Shown: positions 42,306 to 52,420 of the stretch, piece after piece
Layout: each line of letters opens with the position of its first letter
Numbering within the stretch: position 1 is the first letter of the stretch
Assembly (NCBI GenBank): GCA_025506515.1
Contig: CM046444.1
Coordinates: 78,508,589 to 78,572,588 of the forward strand
Length of the DNA stretch: 64,000 bases
From: Flaveria trinervia
Lineage: Eukaryota > Streptophyta > Magnoliopsida > Asterales > Asteraceae
Direction: 5' to 3'
Translations under genes and position numbers: made by a program
The notes under the pieces: generated by a model
Seen by the model: only the letters and a program-made list of their open reading frames with translations
Told to the model about the DNA's origin: nothing
Databases searched by the model: none

Positions 42306-43222
42306 TGACAGGATCAGTGATCACAAGTTTGATGTATCAGAATGTAAAGCAGCGGAATACACAAGAATTAGACAAATTGTAGCAAGCAAACATATATGTA
42401 AGCGTTAAGATCGCATACGGTTATAGGGAGAGAATATGAATTTCTGATTTCTAGGATGTTTATAGATGTAGAATATTTCTAATCAAATCAATCAAATATT
42501 CCATTCAATTGCTCATTTCACTCCCTGATTACAATGGGTTGTCACTCCTTATATAGAGTGCAACAGTCACTGCTGTTATCACGGAAAGTGACAACTGGCA
42601 GATCCAATACAGAAATAACTAAATCTTAACAAACTACTGAAATGTTCACACTACTGAGAACATATCAGCAGGTTAAGTACAAAATATAAAACTACTGAAA
42701 CTACAACGACTGAAGAACAAGCTCTTCAGTCGTTTTACAAAACTACTGAAACATAAAAATAAAACTACTGATATCACAACTACTGAAGAAGTACTCTTCA
42801 GCAGTTGTGACAACTACTGAGGCTTCAGTACTTGATCTTCAGACTTTGACCTTCAGGCGTTTCATCAGCTGATGACTTCAGTAGATATCATCAGCTGATG
42901 TCTTCAGTCTTTGTCTTCAGACTTTGTACATCAGTTGTTGATCTTCAGCACTTGTGAACTCTTCAGCTGTTGTACTTCAGTACTTTGGTCTTTCAGCTTC
43001 AGCACTTGTGTTCTTCAGCTGTTGTACTTCAGCACTTGTGTTCTTCAGCTGTTTACTTCAGCACTTTGTTCTTCAGCTGTTAAGTCTTCAGCACTTGATC
43101 TTCAGCTGTTGAAGTCTTCAGCACTTGTCAAACTACTGATAGTCTTTCAGCAGTTGTTTTGTGATACCGTGTGGGACTTAGAGATTTTCTGATCTTGGCT
43201 CATTGGTTCTTTGGGTCCAACA
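42306..43222 (-). repeat. Element C right (5') LTR
   Basis: 917 bp, TGACAGGATC to GGTCCAACA on the plus strand. Its single TATA box (TATATAAG on the minus strand) is at 42548-42555. An extra block of repeat words near 43010-43070 makes it slightly longer than the left copy. Confidence 0.93.
42548..42555 (-). promoter_or_regulatory. TATA box of element C 5' LTR
   Basis: Plus-strand CTTATATA, that is TATATAAGG on the element strand, in the position of the right-hand TATA of element B. Confidence 0.6.
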
Positions 43223-43640
43223 CATCTTCCTCAACATATCCATTTAGAAAGCGGTTTTGACATCCATTTGCCAAATCTCATAATCTAATGAGCATCTATG
43301 GCAAACAATATCCTTATAGACTGTAACGTCGCAACAGGTGAGAAGGTTTCATCATATTCAACCCCTTGAGTTTGAGTGAAACCCTTTGCTACAAGTCTAG
43401 CCTTATAAGTATCAATTTCCATGCATATCGGTTTTCTTCTTGAACCCCTTGCTTCCAACTACTTTGGAGTTAAGAGGTGGTACAACCAAGTCCCATACTT
43501 GATTGTCATGCATGGATTGCATCTCAACGCTCATGGCCTCGAGCCATTTGTCACAATCGAATTGGACAATGCTCATGTTATGTGGTTGGTTCATCTGAAT
43601 CTACCACATAACATCCATCCATGAAAAATCCATATCTTTC
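43223..43640 (-). pseudogene. pol: Element D pol: RT N-terminal part
   Basis: The frame 43412-43594 reads MNQPHNMSIVQFDCDKWLEA, MSVEMQSMHDNQVWDLV and VVGSKGFKKKTDMHGN, the start of the copia RT domain; the equivalent of the tryptophan in the usual KWVFKKK is lost to a shift. Further left (43223-43411) FVKGFTQTQGVEYDE-like and DVKTAFLNGYVEE-like segments are readable in other frames. The break by element C lies inside this domain. Confidence 0.82.
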
Positions 43641-44440
43641 ATGGATTAGTAGTTCTAGCACTTCGCGAGCGTTTGTGTGTATTGATCACCACTTGATCAT
43701 CTTCAACATCCTCATGTCGAGTGCTAGTTTCAACCAAACGTGCATCGGGTTGTGGTTCTTGATCCTCGTCAATATCCACTTCTACTGCTAGTTCCTTCCA
43801 TAAGGAACTTGCTTCTAAGAACTCACCCTTTCTGGCAACAAACACCTTTTGTTCTAGTGGATCATAAAAATAATATCCCATAGAATCTCTAGATATCCAA
43901 TAAAGATGCACTTGGTGGATCGGACTTCCAATTTGTTTGGGGTGGGAGTCTTAACATAAGCTTCACAACCCAGACCCTAAATATGATAGGGATGGAACTC
44001 TTCCATGCCATATTTCAAAGGTGTCTTTTCCACCTTTTTGGTTGGGCCATATTTAGAATACGGGTCGCGGAGAGCAAAGCGCAACCCCAAAATGATAGAG
44101 GTAATATGCTTCTAGCCATCATAGATCAGACCATATCCAATAAGGTTCGATTTCTCCTCTCAGACACACCATTATGTTGTGGTGTTCCAGGTGGAGTGAG
44201 TTGTGAGACAATCCCACAACTCCTAAGATGATCTTGAAAAGCATCACTTATTTCACCTCCTCTATCGGTGCAAAGAACTTTAATCGACTTGTGGAGTTGG
44301 ATTTTGTACCTCGTTTTGAAAGATCTTGAACATTTCAAAACCTTCATCTTTGTGTCTTAACAGGTACACATACCCATAGCGACTAAATCGTTAGTAAAGG
44401 TAATGAAGTATCTTTCACCATTCCTAGTCATAGGCTTAAA
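43639..44440 (-). pseudogene. pol: Element D pol: integrase
   Basis: The frame 44126-44347 reads YKIQLHKSIKVLCTDRGGEI, FQDHLRSCGIVSQLTPPGTP and HNGVSERRNRTLLDMV, so the second and third catalytic acids are present. The frame 43639-43911 reads YWISRDSMGYYFYDPLEQKV and FVARKGEFLEAS, the integrase C-terminal region followed by an acidic linker. The YVYLLRHKDE segment and first catalytic region lie at 44340-44440 in another frame. All parts closely match element H. Confidence 0.85.
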
Positions 44441-45110
44441 AGGACCACATACATCTGAATGTATGATTCCTAACAAATCTTTTGCCCTTTCGTTAGTCCC
44501 ACTAAAGGGTGCCTAGTCATTTTACCTTGTAAACAAGACTCACACACATCAAATGAATCACATTCAGTTGTTTTTAAAAGACCATTCTTTTGTAGTGTTA
44601 GAATTCTTTTCTTGTTTATATGACCAAGACGACAATGCCAAAGATAGGTATCACTCAAATCCAACTTGAGTTTCTTGGTGCTAGTTGGGTACATTGACCT
44701 ATTTAAAGTACTTTCATGAACCAATTCATAAATACCATTATGGGAATAGCTTTAAAATAGAACATATCATTTAAAGAAACATGAATATCTTTTTCAACAA
44801 ATGATAATACATATCCAAATTGTTTTAAAGGGCTACAGAATAATATTCCTAGTCAATAGGAGCATACAAACATTGTTCAAAATTACTTCCAAACCATTTG
44901 GAAGTTTCAAGATGTGTCTCCACGGGCTTCAACTTGAACTTTAGCCCCATTGCCCATGTAGAGGCTAACATCCCCTTTCTTGAAGTCACTACTTCTTTTG
45001 AACCCCTACAACAAATTGTAAATGTGAGTTCCACATCCGGTATCTAATACCCATGTGTTAGAGCATGTCATGTTTAAATCAATATGGATCATGTATATTG
45101 TACTGAGGTT
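44441..45110 (-). pseudogene. pol: Element D pol: pre-integrase and protease
   Basis: The frame 44470-44724 carries TYLWHCRLGHINKKRILTLQ and CESCLQGKMTRHP, the pre-integrase zinc-binding region. The protease active site WVLDTGCGTH is readable near 45025-45050 but is followed by an in-frame TAG where H has a glutamine codon, and a neighbouring cysteine is tyrosine. The frame 44849-45034 is mostly off-frame reading of the protease tail. Confidence 0.8.
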
Positions 45111-45988
45111 TGACTAGCATCCCTCTTTGCTTTCAACTCTTGGAGATGGACAGGATAATTTCTTGCCTAATGTCCAATCTCCCCACACTTGAAGCATGGG
45201 CATTAGTAGCAACCTTTGCTTCTTCTCCTGTGGTTTGGGTGGTACCCTTACCACCCCTTTCCTTTCCCCATACGGGTCCCTTGCCCTTGGCAACCTTTGC
45301 CTTGGGTGTGGGATGAGGCCATTTCTTGTTCCCACCTTCATTGATGGTGTGAACGGGTAAAACTCTTTTACCCATGGCCGCCTCGGCCGTTTTAAGCATT
45401 GAGTGAAGTTTACCAATGCTTTTGTCCCAAGCATTCATGTTATAGTTCAACACGAATGTCTTGAATTTCTTGGTAAGGCCATTGAGGATCAAATCTTTGG
45501 CCAATTCCTTAGAGACAGGACAATTAAGCCTTTCCATGCGGTCAATGTGGCTTTTCATCTTAAGTACATAAGATGAAACCGATTGGTTGTCGTCCATACG
45601 ACATGCGTGGAGTGCTCGAACCGTTTCGAACACTCAACCCTCGCTTGCTGTTGAACGTTTCCTTCAGCTGGGTTATCATGTCGTAAGCTCCGTGATGTTC
45701 ATACTCCTTTTGGAGATCTGGAGTCATGCTCGCCAGCATGAACAAGACACTTGGATGGAGTCCTCAGTGTACTTAAGCCAATCGTGATAGGCCTCCTCAT
45801 CATCCTTAGAAGGTTGATCGGGATAGGGTCATCTAAAATATATGATCGTCTCTCTTGCTTGAGAATGATTCTCAAGTTTCGATACCAATCAATGAATTGT
45901 TATGATTTAGATGTTAATTTTGGAGAATCGCTCGTAATGATTGGGCGGACGCGGATGAATTTCCATGTTCCTGGTTATTGGAGGCCAT
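45111..45988 (-). pseudogene. gag: Element D gag with destroyed zinc knuckle
   Basis: The start is MASNNQEHGN-like (ATG complement at 45986-45988). The frame 45133-45633 holds the UBN2-type middle: ALHACRMDDNQSVSSYVLKM, LNCPVSKELAKDLILNGLTK, FVLNYNMNAWDKSIGKLHSM. The frame 45560-45745 holds MLASMTPDLQKEYEHHGAYD. In the knuckle frame near 45150-45200 the tryptophan of GHWARN is a TAG and the last cysteine is tyrosine, both single transitions relative to H. Confidence 0.85.
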
Positions 45989-46196
45989 CTACAAGATATT
46001 AACAAAGATAAATTTTAGTATTTTCGATATTGTTATTTTTAATAATTAATACCTTTTAAGGTCATTTTCATATTAAAATCTAGAATCCAACATTTGATTT
46101 AAATTGTGGTTAGGTGACCTTTATCCCATTATTTAAAATGATAAGTGGTCAACGATTGACGATTGCAACAATTTGCAACTTCTAGAGATATGGGAA
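45989..46196 (-). other. Element D leader remnant
   Basis: Similar to the end of the leader of H, including one copy of the GATAAAGGTCACCTAACC word (complement at 46107-46127). Truncated at the gypsy junction. Confidence 0.75.
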
Positions 46197-46900
46197 GATC
46201 CAACCTTTGGATATACCGGAATGGAAGTAGGAGCACATCACGATGGATTTCATTACGAAGCTGCCATGTACTCCGAAAGGGTATGATGCCATATGGGTGA
46301 TTGTGGACCGTCTGACGAAGAGTGCTCACTTCCTACCGATCCACGAGACATATTCATCCGAGAGCCAGGCTGACCTGTTCATCGAGGAGATTGTAAACCC
46401 GTCGTGGTGTGCCGGTGTCCATTGTGTCTTATCGTGATACCCGGTTTACATCTAAATTCTAGAAGAAATTCCACGACGCTATGGGGACGAGGTTACATAT
46501 CAGTATGGCTTATCATCCCCAAACTGATGGTCAGGCAGAGAGGACCATTCAGACATTGGAAGACATGCTTCGGGCGTGTGTGATCGATTTTGAAGGAAGT
46601 TGGGATGACCACTTACCGTTAGTTGAAATCTCGTACACCAATAGCTATCATGCCAGCATTGGCATGCTACCATATGAGATGCTATACGGTAGGAGATGCA
46701 GAACACCCGTTGTTGGGGTGACATTGGTAGAAAGAGTTGGGAAGCGTCGAGGTAACGAGGCTACGACTGAGAAGCTTGAGAAGATCAATGCCTTCATGAA
46801 GGCAGCCAAAGATACACAGAAGTCGTACGCCGTAAACAACGCAAACCGATTGTGTTCCAGGTGGGTGACCGGGTTATGTTGAAGGTCTCACCTTGGAAGG
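46197..46900 (+). pseudogene. pol: Element E integrase core, inactivated
   Basis: The frame 46243-46437 reads MDFITKLPCTPKGYDAIWVI and VDRLTKSAHFLPI; the frame 46481-46882 reads MGTRLHISMAYHPQTDGQAE, RTIQTLEDMLRACVIDF and PYEMLYGRRCRTPV. A TAG stands just before the first frame where family members have a tryptophan. Between the two frames the usual SDRDTRF motif reads S-Y-R-D-T-R-F (about 46428-46450), so the second catalytic aspartate is tyrosine. A frameshift lies near 46410. Confidence 0.88.
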
Positions 46901-47281
46901 TTTATTCGTTTTCGCAAGCGGGCAAGTTGAGCCCAAGATACATAGGCCCTTTCTCCGAATCATTGCTCGGGTAGGAGAGTGGCCTATAGATTGAAGTTAT
47001 CCGATGAGTTAAGTGGAATTCATTCGACGTTCCATGTATCCTATATAAGGAAGTGCTTAGCTGATGAAGACATGATTGTTCCATTGGAGGATATCAAAGT
47101 AGACGAACGACTGAATTATGTGGAGCAACCAGTGGCAATCATTCATGGAAAGGAAAAGAGGCTGAGGAATAAAAGGTTCCCCTTGGGCGTGTAAGGTGGA
47201 AGCACAGGAAGGGATCCAAGTCTACGTGGGAGACTGAGGTAGAGATGAGACAGCATTACCCACAATTTTTTGAGGAATAAC
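46901..47281 (+). pseudogene. pol: Element E integrase C-terminal domain
   Basis: The frame 46979-47194 reads RLKLSDELSGIHSTFHVSYI, RKCLADEDMIVPLEDI and LNYVEQPVAIIHGKEKRLR. It continues in another frame as KVRWKHRKGSKSTWETEVEM to a TAA at 47279-47281. This is the usual C-terminus of gypsy Pol, with a chromodomain-like end. Shifts lie near 46960 and 47190. Confidence 0.82.
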
Positions 47282-47305
47282 ATGTTTCAGGGACGAAACC
47301 TATAT

Positions 47306-47319
47306 AAGGGGGGTGGACT
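47306..47319 (+). other. Element E polypurine tract
   Basis: AAGGGGGGTGGACT directly before the LTR start, about 25 bases past the pol stop, the usual arrangement in gypsy elements. Confidence 0.8.
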
Positions 47320-47562
47320 TGTACGCCCAGTTATTTTAAAATCAAAGAAAATAATGAATAAGTGAAAGAAGAGAAGGAAAAGGAATAAAACCCAAGTCTA
47401 GGGTAAAAAAGTTCCAAAAGGACAAATGTTTGAAAAGTGGGTGTAAAAGTTGCATGGCCCCCTATATCACATGCACCTCTGATTTTCGGGTATTAGAGTG
47501 AGAGGGAGCAGCAAGTTCTCGTTTTGAAGGAAGAACAAGGAAGAGTTTGAATTCAAGGTAAG
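47320..47562 (+). repeat. Element E 3' LTR, 5' portion only
   Basis: Starts TGTACGCCCAG after the PPT and runs about 243 bp before element F begins. Purine-rich first half, then CCCCTATATCACATGC. The rest of the LTR should lie beyond F, outside the window. Confidence 0.7.
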
Positions 47563-48415
47563 TGTTGGATCAAGAGAAGGCTAATGCAACCAAAACTATA
47601 TCACTTAAGTTATTTTGATGCTGCATGCAAAAGGCTTCCGAAGCTCATCATGGAACTTCCGAAGGTTGTAGAGTTCTTCCGAAGACAAAGGAAAAGTCCA
47701 GCTTCCGAAGACAGAATTCTACTTCTGAATAGACAAATGCATACTTCCGAAGTTCAAGACTTAGAAGAATAAAGTGAAGACCACTTCCGTAGTATGATGA
47801 AGAAGTCTCCAAGTCTTGGAAGAAGCTGCGCCTTCCGAAGTATAAGTGACTTCAAAAATACTTATTCCTCCGAAACCATTTAACCTTCGGAAGACACTGC
47901 TATGGCCAGTGGACACAAGTATGGTCTCTGACACTCCGTTGCAGACTTCTGATACAGCATAGCTTCTTCCTAAAGAACCATTTTGTTGACCATACTTTGT
48001 TCCACTGCTTACCTTTTCATGATAGTACCGTTACCATCTTTAGTTGGTGACAAAAGGTAAGTCAGGGATATGTCCTGACTACCTAACCAGATAAGAATTT
48101 ATCCGAGATACCTTAATCTTTAGTCTTGTAGTATAGACATTAGGTATAGGATCCCAGCTGGTATCAAAGTATATCCTGCTGTAGATAGTATTATATATAA
48201 GTTCTCCTTGTAATTCATAAAAAAGTGAAAGCTTCTTGTAAGAGTCATTTGTATTGTGAGTTGAGAATCAATATAAAAAGTATCTTGAATTATCTTTCTG
48301 TGTTCTTAGTTACTTTTCATATTGTGATCAACTCTTCTTGATTCTTACCCGAGTGCGATTCTAGGTAAGTTTGAGAGAAAACATTTGTGTTTAAGTGACA
48401 AACACCGATCCTGCA
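47563..48415 (+). repeat. Element F 5' LTR
   Basis: 853 bp, TGTTGGATCAAG to CCGATCCTGCA, ending two bases before the PBS. The region 47630-47890 carries at least nine copies of the word TTCCGAAG or its complement. TATA box at 48192-48200; AATAAA-like polyadenylation words are not obvious. Confidence 0.88.
48192..48200 (+). promoter_or_regulatory. TATA box of element F LTR
   Basis: TATATATAA within ATTATATATAAGTTCTCC, on the element strand, about 215 bases before the LTR end. Confidence 0.6.
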
Positions 48416-48417
48416 AT

Positions 48418-48429
48418 TGGTATCAGAGC
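48418..48429 (+). other. Element F primer binding site
   Basis: TGGTATCAGAGC, a perfect 12-base match to the initiator-tRNA-Met complement, two bases after the 5' LTR. Confidence 0.93.
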
Positions 48430-48506
48430 TTCTCAGGCTCTTGATTGCGTGATCTAACCATCCAAATCAACCTGTTTTCACTCCTCCCTACCACTCACTT
48501 CCTCAT

Positions 48507-49660
48507 ATGGCCCTCAACAAATCTGAAGTAGAAATGGGGACGATGAACAAAGCGCCATCATCACCCCTGAAAACTTCAGGTCTTGGAGTAGAAGAATGGA
48601 AGGCTTCATCAGATACCAAGACAACAAGATGTGGAACTCGATTGTCAACGGACCGTACAAACCAAAGGTGTTTTCACCTGGTGGAAACGGTGCCATGATA
48701 GAAAAGGCTGTCGAGGACTATTCTGATGAAGACATAAAGAAGATGGACATCGACAGCAATGCTATGACTATTCTCATGACTGCAATACCGAACTCTATTA
48801 TGGTGGGGTTTGAGCATTGCAAGACTGCCAAAAAATTGTTCGATGCACTTGCTCAGATGTATTCTTGCTCCAACGTCTCAAAGAAGGACTCACTGAAGCA
48901 GTAGTTCGAGAACTTCACTCATATTGCTGGAGAGACCCTCAGCCAGAAGTACTTCAGATACATGGATCTTATCTCTTCCTTTAGTCTGTAAAGATCACTC
49001 CTGAACTTAGAGATCTCACCAGAAAGTGCATGAGTGCTCTTCCAAATGAGTGGACATTCTACTATGTCTCTATCAAGAGAACAGAAAACTTGAACACTCT
49101 TTCCATGACTGAGCTCTATGGCATCCTTGATGGATACCGTCTAGAGATGAGAGTAAGAAAGGCCATCAAACAAGCAGATCCATGAGTCTTCCTGCTAGCA
49201 ATGCATTAATGGTTGCTGAAGGCTTATTAACCCCTCAACCTCAGCACTTCTTGACTTATCAGCAGCCATCCTACTCTTCTGGTCCCTACATCACTTTTCC
49301 TGAGACTCCAAGGTATCAACAGGCTCAACACAACTCCTTCTAGGAAAGTTGTGCCTTTGTCTCAGGAAGCGGACACTCAGGAGATTTTCAATGCTGCTTT
49401 GATGATCTTGAGTGCTTCAGCCCAGATGACGTAGAGTAGGGACATTGTCCAGCAAATGTCCTTTTAACTTACAGAGCAAAGAAGTTCTTTAAGAGAACTA
49501 GAAGGCTCTTCCCTCAGAACCCAACTACCAGCAAGTTCGGGTTTGACAAAACCAGAGCAAATTGTTACAATTCTAACCAACTGGGTCATTTTGCAAGGGA
49601 ATGCAAGGCTCCCAAGCCAATCTGGGAACCCCACAGGCCTCCACACATCCCCCAACCTCA
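48507..49660 (+). pseudogene. gag: Element F gag with altered first zinc knuckle
   Basis: The start is MALNKSEVEMG (48507), followed by a shift into the frame 48596-48904 with NKMWNSIVNGPYKPKVFSPG, YSDEDIKKMDIDSNAMTI and TAKKLFDALAQMYS. An in-frame TAG at 48902-48904 follows LKQ, where reading continues FENFTHIAGETLSQKYF. Further on come PELRDLTRKCMSALPNEWTF and LYGILDGYRLEMR. The knuckle at about 49558-49600 reads CYNSNQLGHFAREC: the second cysteine is serine. At least three lesions. Confidence 0.85.
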
Positions 49661-51130
49661 AAGCCCACTGAGAAGTCAACTGAGACAGCTGTAATGGCTC
49701 AAGAAGTTGACTGGAGCTTCATGGTACAGGATGTGACTCCTGCTCAAGCTCTCATGGCAGGAACAGATAATGCCCAGGTCTATGAACATCTCGGCACTCC
49801 AGCCTGTATAGCTAATGTTAAACTCTATCAGGATTACAATTTGGAAATCAGATCTGACATTGAATTTTAAATATTCTAAAATCTGATTTTAAAAGAGCTG
49901 AATCTGTCTATCAAAAGAAAATTGATGAGTTGGAGAAAACTTTATCTCTTTTGAAACATGAACACACCCACTACAAGACCCAAATCAAGGATCTGATATC
50001 CAAAATGTCTGAGGCTCAAGCCCAGCTTGTCACTGCTGAGGCTCAGGCCAGGAAACATGCTATCTCTGAGCAAAACTTCAAGCTATTCTTGTATCATCCT
50101 CCCATTCCAAACTCTGTTATCAGAACAAAGAAGGGTTGGGAACCAATGAAATTGCTCCACCACACTCCTTTGAGTCTATCAGACAGCCCAGATGTGGTAC
50201 TGAAGAGCAAGAGTTCCAACTGCTAACCCTCTCTTTCCAGAGTTAAAAGATGAGGCCCTAATAGTGGCCACCACAAGGAGGAACAGGTAGATACACCTAT
50301 CGCTTCCTGTGATGATCAAATCCTAACCATCAAAGCCAAAAGAAGCAGAGCTAAAGTTGCTAGGAGAACTGCTAAGAATGGCGGAATCCAAACTGAAAAT
50401 TGACCCCAAACAGAAGGGTGTCTTTGTTTCACTGGTTTCCAGTGTTGGGTACTTCTGACTCAGGAAAGAATGTAATACCAGCATTCCTGTCCTACCAAAA
50501 GATCAGAAGTTGAAAGGAAAGGTTGCTGACAAAGAAAAGAAAACCAAGAAATAGCAACCCTCACTTCCCAAAAAGACTAACATTGCATGCATCATGTGTG
50601 GCCTGCAAAGTCATATGGCAAAAGATTGTTACTACAATCCTGCAAGCACACATTATGCAAATAATGTTAGGAAATAAGGAGTCAGGGAAGGTTTCACATT
50701 TGGACCTTTCCATACGATTCAAGAGTTGAAGAAGGGAAAGCTAGGTTCCAAAGCCAAGTTGCTTCGGAAGAAACTCTTTCTTCCGAAGGGAAAATGGCTT
50801 CGGAAGCAAAAGCTACTAAGGTTCGGAAGAACAAGAAAGCTCTCTTGAAACCATCCGAGAAGAAGATAGCTTCGGAAGAGAAGGTGGTAAGGACTTCTTC
50901 CGGAAAGAAAGAAGCTTCGGAAGAAGACCATGCTGCAAAAGCATCTACAAGCTTATCCTCCAAAATCAGCCAAAGGGTGGACTGGAAGATCAAGGAAGAT
51001 GTTGCAGCCCAAACCTCTTCCTCAAAGACCTCTGTTGAACCCCCATGCATATCATTTGGTTCACTCATGTCATTATCTTTGGAAGAACCCAAGACAAATA
51101 AAGCTTGGGTTTCCAAACAAAACTAATTCT
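49661..51130 (+). pseudogene. Element F gag-pol linker: coiled coil and second zinc knuckle
   Basis: Pieces in order: 49695-49870 (QEVDWSFMVQDVTPAQALMA); 49930-50226, a Lys/Glu/Gln-rich coiled coil (KTLSLLKHEHTHYKTQIKDL, EAQAQLVTAEAQARKHAISE); an intact CCHC knuckle CIMCGLQSHMAKDC at about 50590-50632; and 50794-51126, a Lys/Ser/Glu-rich region. The last contains the GCTTCGGAAG/CTTCCGAAG word in coding DNA, giving repeated ASEE and PSEK peptides. It corresponds to the linkers of A, B and C. Confidence 0.8.
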
Positions 51131-52420
51131 CATCTTATGTGCAGGAACATCCATTTGACAGAACAACAATGTATGGATTGTAGATAGTGGATGCTCCAGG
51201 CACATGACGTGGAACAGACATCTCCTTCAACAATTTCAACATTATGATGGAGGTCCTGTCAAGTTTGGAGGTGAGGCTGGAGGATATATTTCTGGCAGAG
51301 GGAGTATATCCATGTATGTTAACCATTGATAAAGTTAACTTTGTCAAATAGCTTGAACACAATCTGTTAAGTGTTTCTCAATTCTGTGATTAAAAGCACC
51401 AAAAGCTTTTCACAGAACATGAGTGCATTATCCTCAAAACAGGGATGACAATTCCTCCGGAATTGGTGCTTCTTAGATCTCCCTGGAAAGGGGATATGTA
51501 CAAGCTTGATATGAACAATGCTTCACTAATAGGTGAAGTATCATGCTTTCTTTCCAAAGCTGATAGTAATGAGTCAACACTGTGGCATAACGTAGTGTCA
51601 TGTAAATTTTAAGACAATGAATAAATTGGCTAAAAATAACTTGGTACATGGTTTGCCTAAAAAGGAGTTTTTCTGCAAAGACAATTGTGTTGCATGCCTG
51701 AAAGGGAACAACACAGGACATCTCATAAATCCAAATGTGTTAACTCTATCACTACTCCATTGCACTTATTGCACATGGATCTTTTTGGTCCCACAAGTAT
51801 AATGAGCATTGAAGGAAATCATACTGCCTTGTGATAGTTGATGATTTTACAAGATTCACATGGGTATTCTTTTTAAGAACTAAAGATGAAACTGCTGAAA
51901 CGTTAAAATTTTTTATTCTTAAAACAAAAGTTCAAATTGATCACAAGGTTAATGTAATTAGATATGATCAAGGGACTGAGTTTAAGAACTCATTCTTGAC
52001 TCAACTAAATGGTGTACTGAGAGGAGGAATAGGACACTTATTGAGGCTGCTCGACTATGTTAGCTGACTCAAAGCTACCTCTAACATTCTGGGCAGAGGC
52101 ATCAGCACTGCATGCTATGTGTAGAATAAAGTTCTTGTAGTTAAGCCCCATGGAAAAACCCCTTATGAGCTATGGAACAAGAGGCCATATTGGCTTTCTA
52201 AGGTACTTTGGCAGCAGGAGTACCATACTTAACACAAAGGACAATTTAGCAAAATTTTCTGAAAAGTCGGATGATGCTATCTTTGTTGGATACTCTTCTA
52301 GTTCCAAAGCTTACAAAGTATACAACATTAAGAATCAACAATTTGAGGAGTCATCCAATATAGTTGTAATGAGCACATTCCTTGTGTTAAGGGGAATGGA
52401 CCTGATCAGATCTTTGATTT
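51131..52420 (+). pseudogene. pol: Element F pol: protease and integrase, with internal deletion
   Basis: The protease active site NNVWIVDSGCSRHMT is readable at about 51165-51210 (D-S-G codons 51183-51191), just after a splice-acceptor-like sequence (AG 51143-51144). The pre-integrase region is at 51617-51800 (LVHGLPKKEFFCKDNCVACL). The integrase core at 51831-52067 has VDDFTRFTWVFFLRTKDE and RYDQGTEFKN. Sequence between FLTQ and the NGV-ER region, about 25 codons in relatives, is missing near 52010, and the third catalytic region follows out of frame. The C-terminal part is at 52150-52422 (AIFVGYSSSSKAYKVYN). Confidence 0.85.

Larger units (their letters stand above)
30788..43222 (-). mobile_element. 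Element C: complete Sirevirus-like Ty1/copia with ORF3, B family
   Basis: 12,435 bp from LTR to LTR on the minus strand, with the same architecture as B and similar sequence throughout. It is inserted in the RT of element D. The five bases before it (CCCTT) and after it (CATCT) do not form a convincing duplication, but the host reading across the junction supports insertion. The two LTRs differ mainly by one- or two-base indels, and every coding region is cut by single-base shifts; part of this may be sequence error. Confidence 0.92.
43223..46196 (-). mobile_element. Element D, right (5') part
   Basis: Continuation of D after element C: RT N-terminus, integrase, pre-integrase, protease, gag and part of the leader, in minus-strand order. 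Sequence similarity to the leader of H is clear up to about 46196 (CTTCTAGAGATATGGGA against CTTCTAGAGGTATGGGA) and then stops abruptly against gypsy sequence, so the 5' LTR and most of the leader of D are missing. Confidence 0.88.
46197..47562 (+). mobile_element. Element E: 3' fragment of a Ty3/gypsy retrotransposon
   Basis: Plus-strand integrase, C-terminal domain and start of the 3' LTR. The 5' side is cut at the junction with D and the 3' LTR is cut at 47562 by the insertion of F. INT following RT and the HPQTDGQ signature identify Ty3/gypsy; the VRWKHRKGSKSTWE-like tail fits a chromovirus-type or related clade, not settled here. Confidence 0.88.

Noticed and set aside
30788..43222. C as a tandem duplicate of B by segmental duplication
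   Set aside because: C lies in a different host sequence (RT of D, not satellite), and its LTRs resemble each other more than they resemble the LTRs of B, so it is an independent insertion.
46500..46839. Minus-strand frames opposite the gypsy integrase
   Set aside because: They are antisense shadows; all protein homology is on the plus strand.
50694..51116. 140-codon minus-strand frame opposite the F linker
   Set aside because: It arises because the CTTCCGAAG word reads openly on both strands; protein context is on the plus strand.
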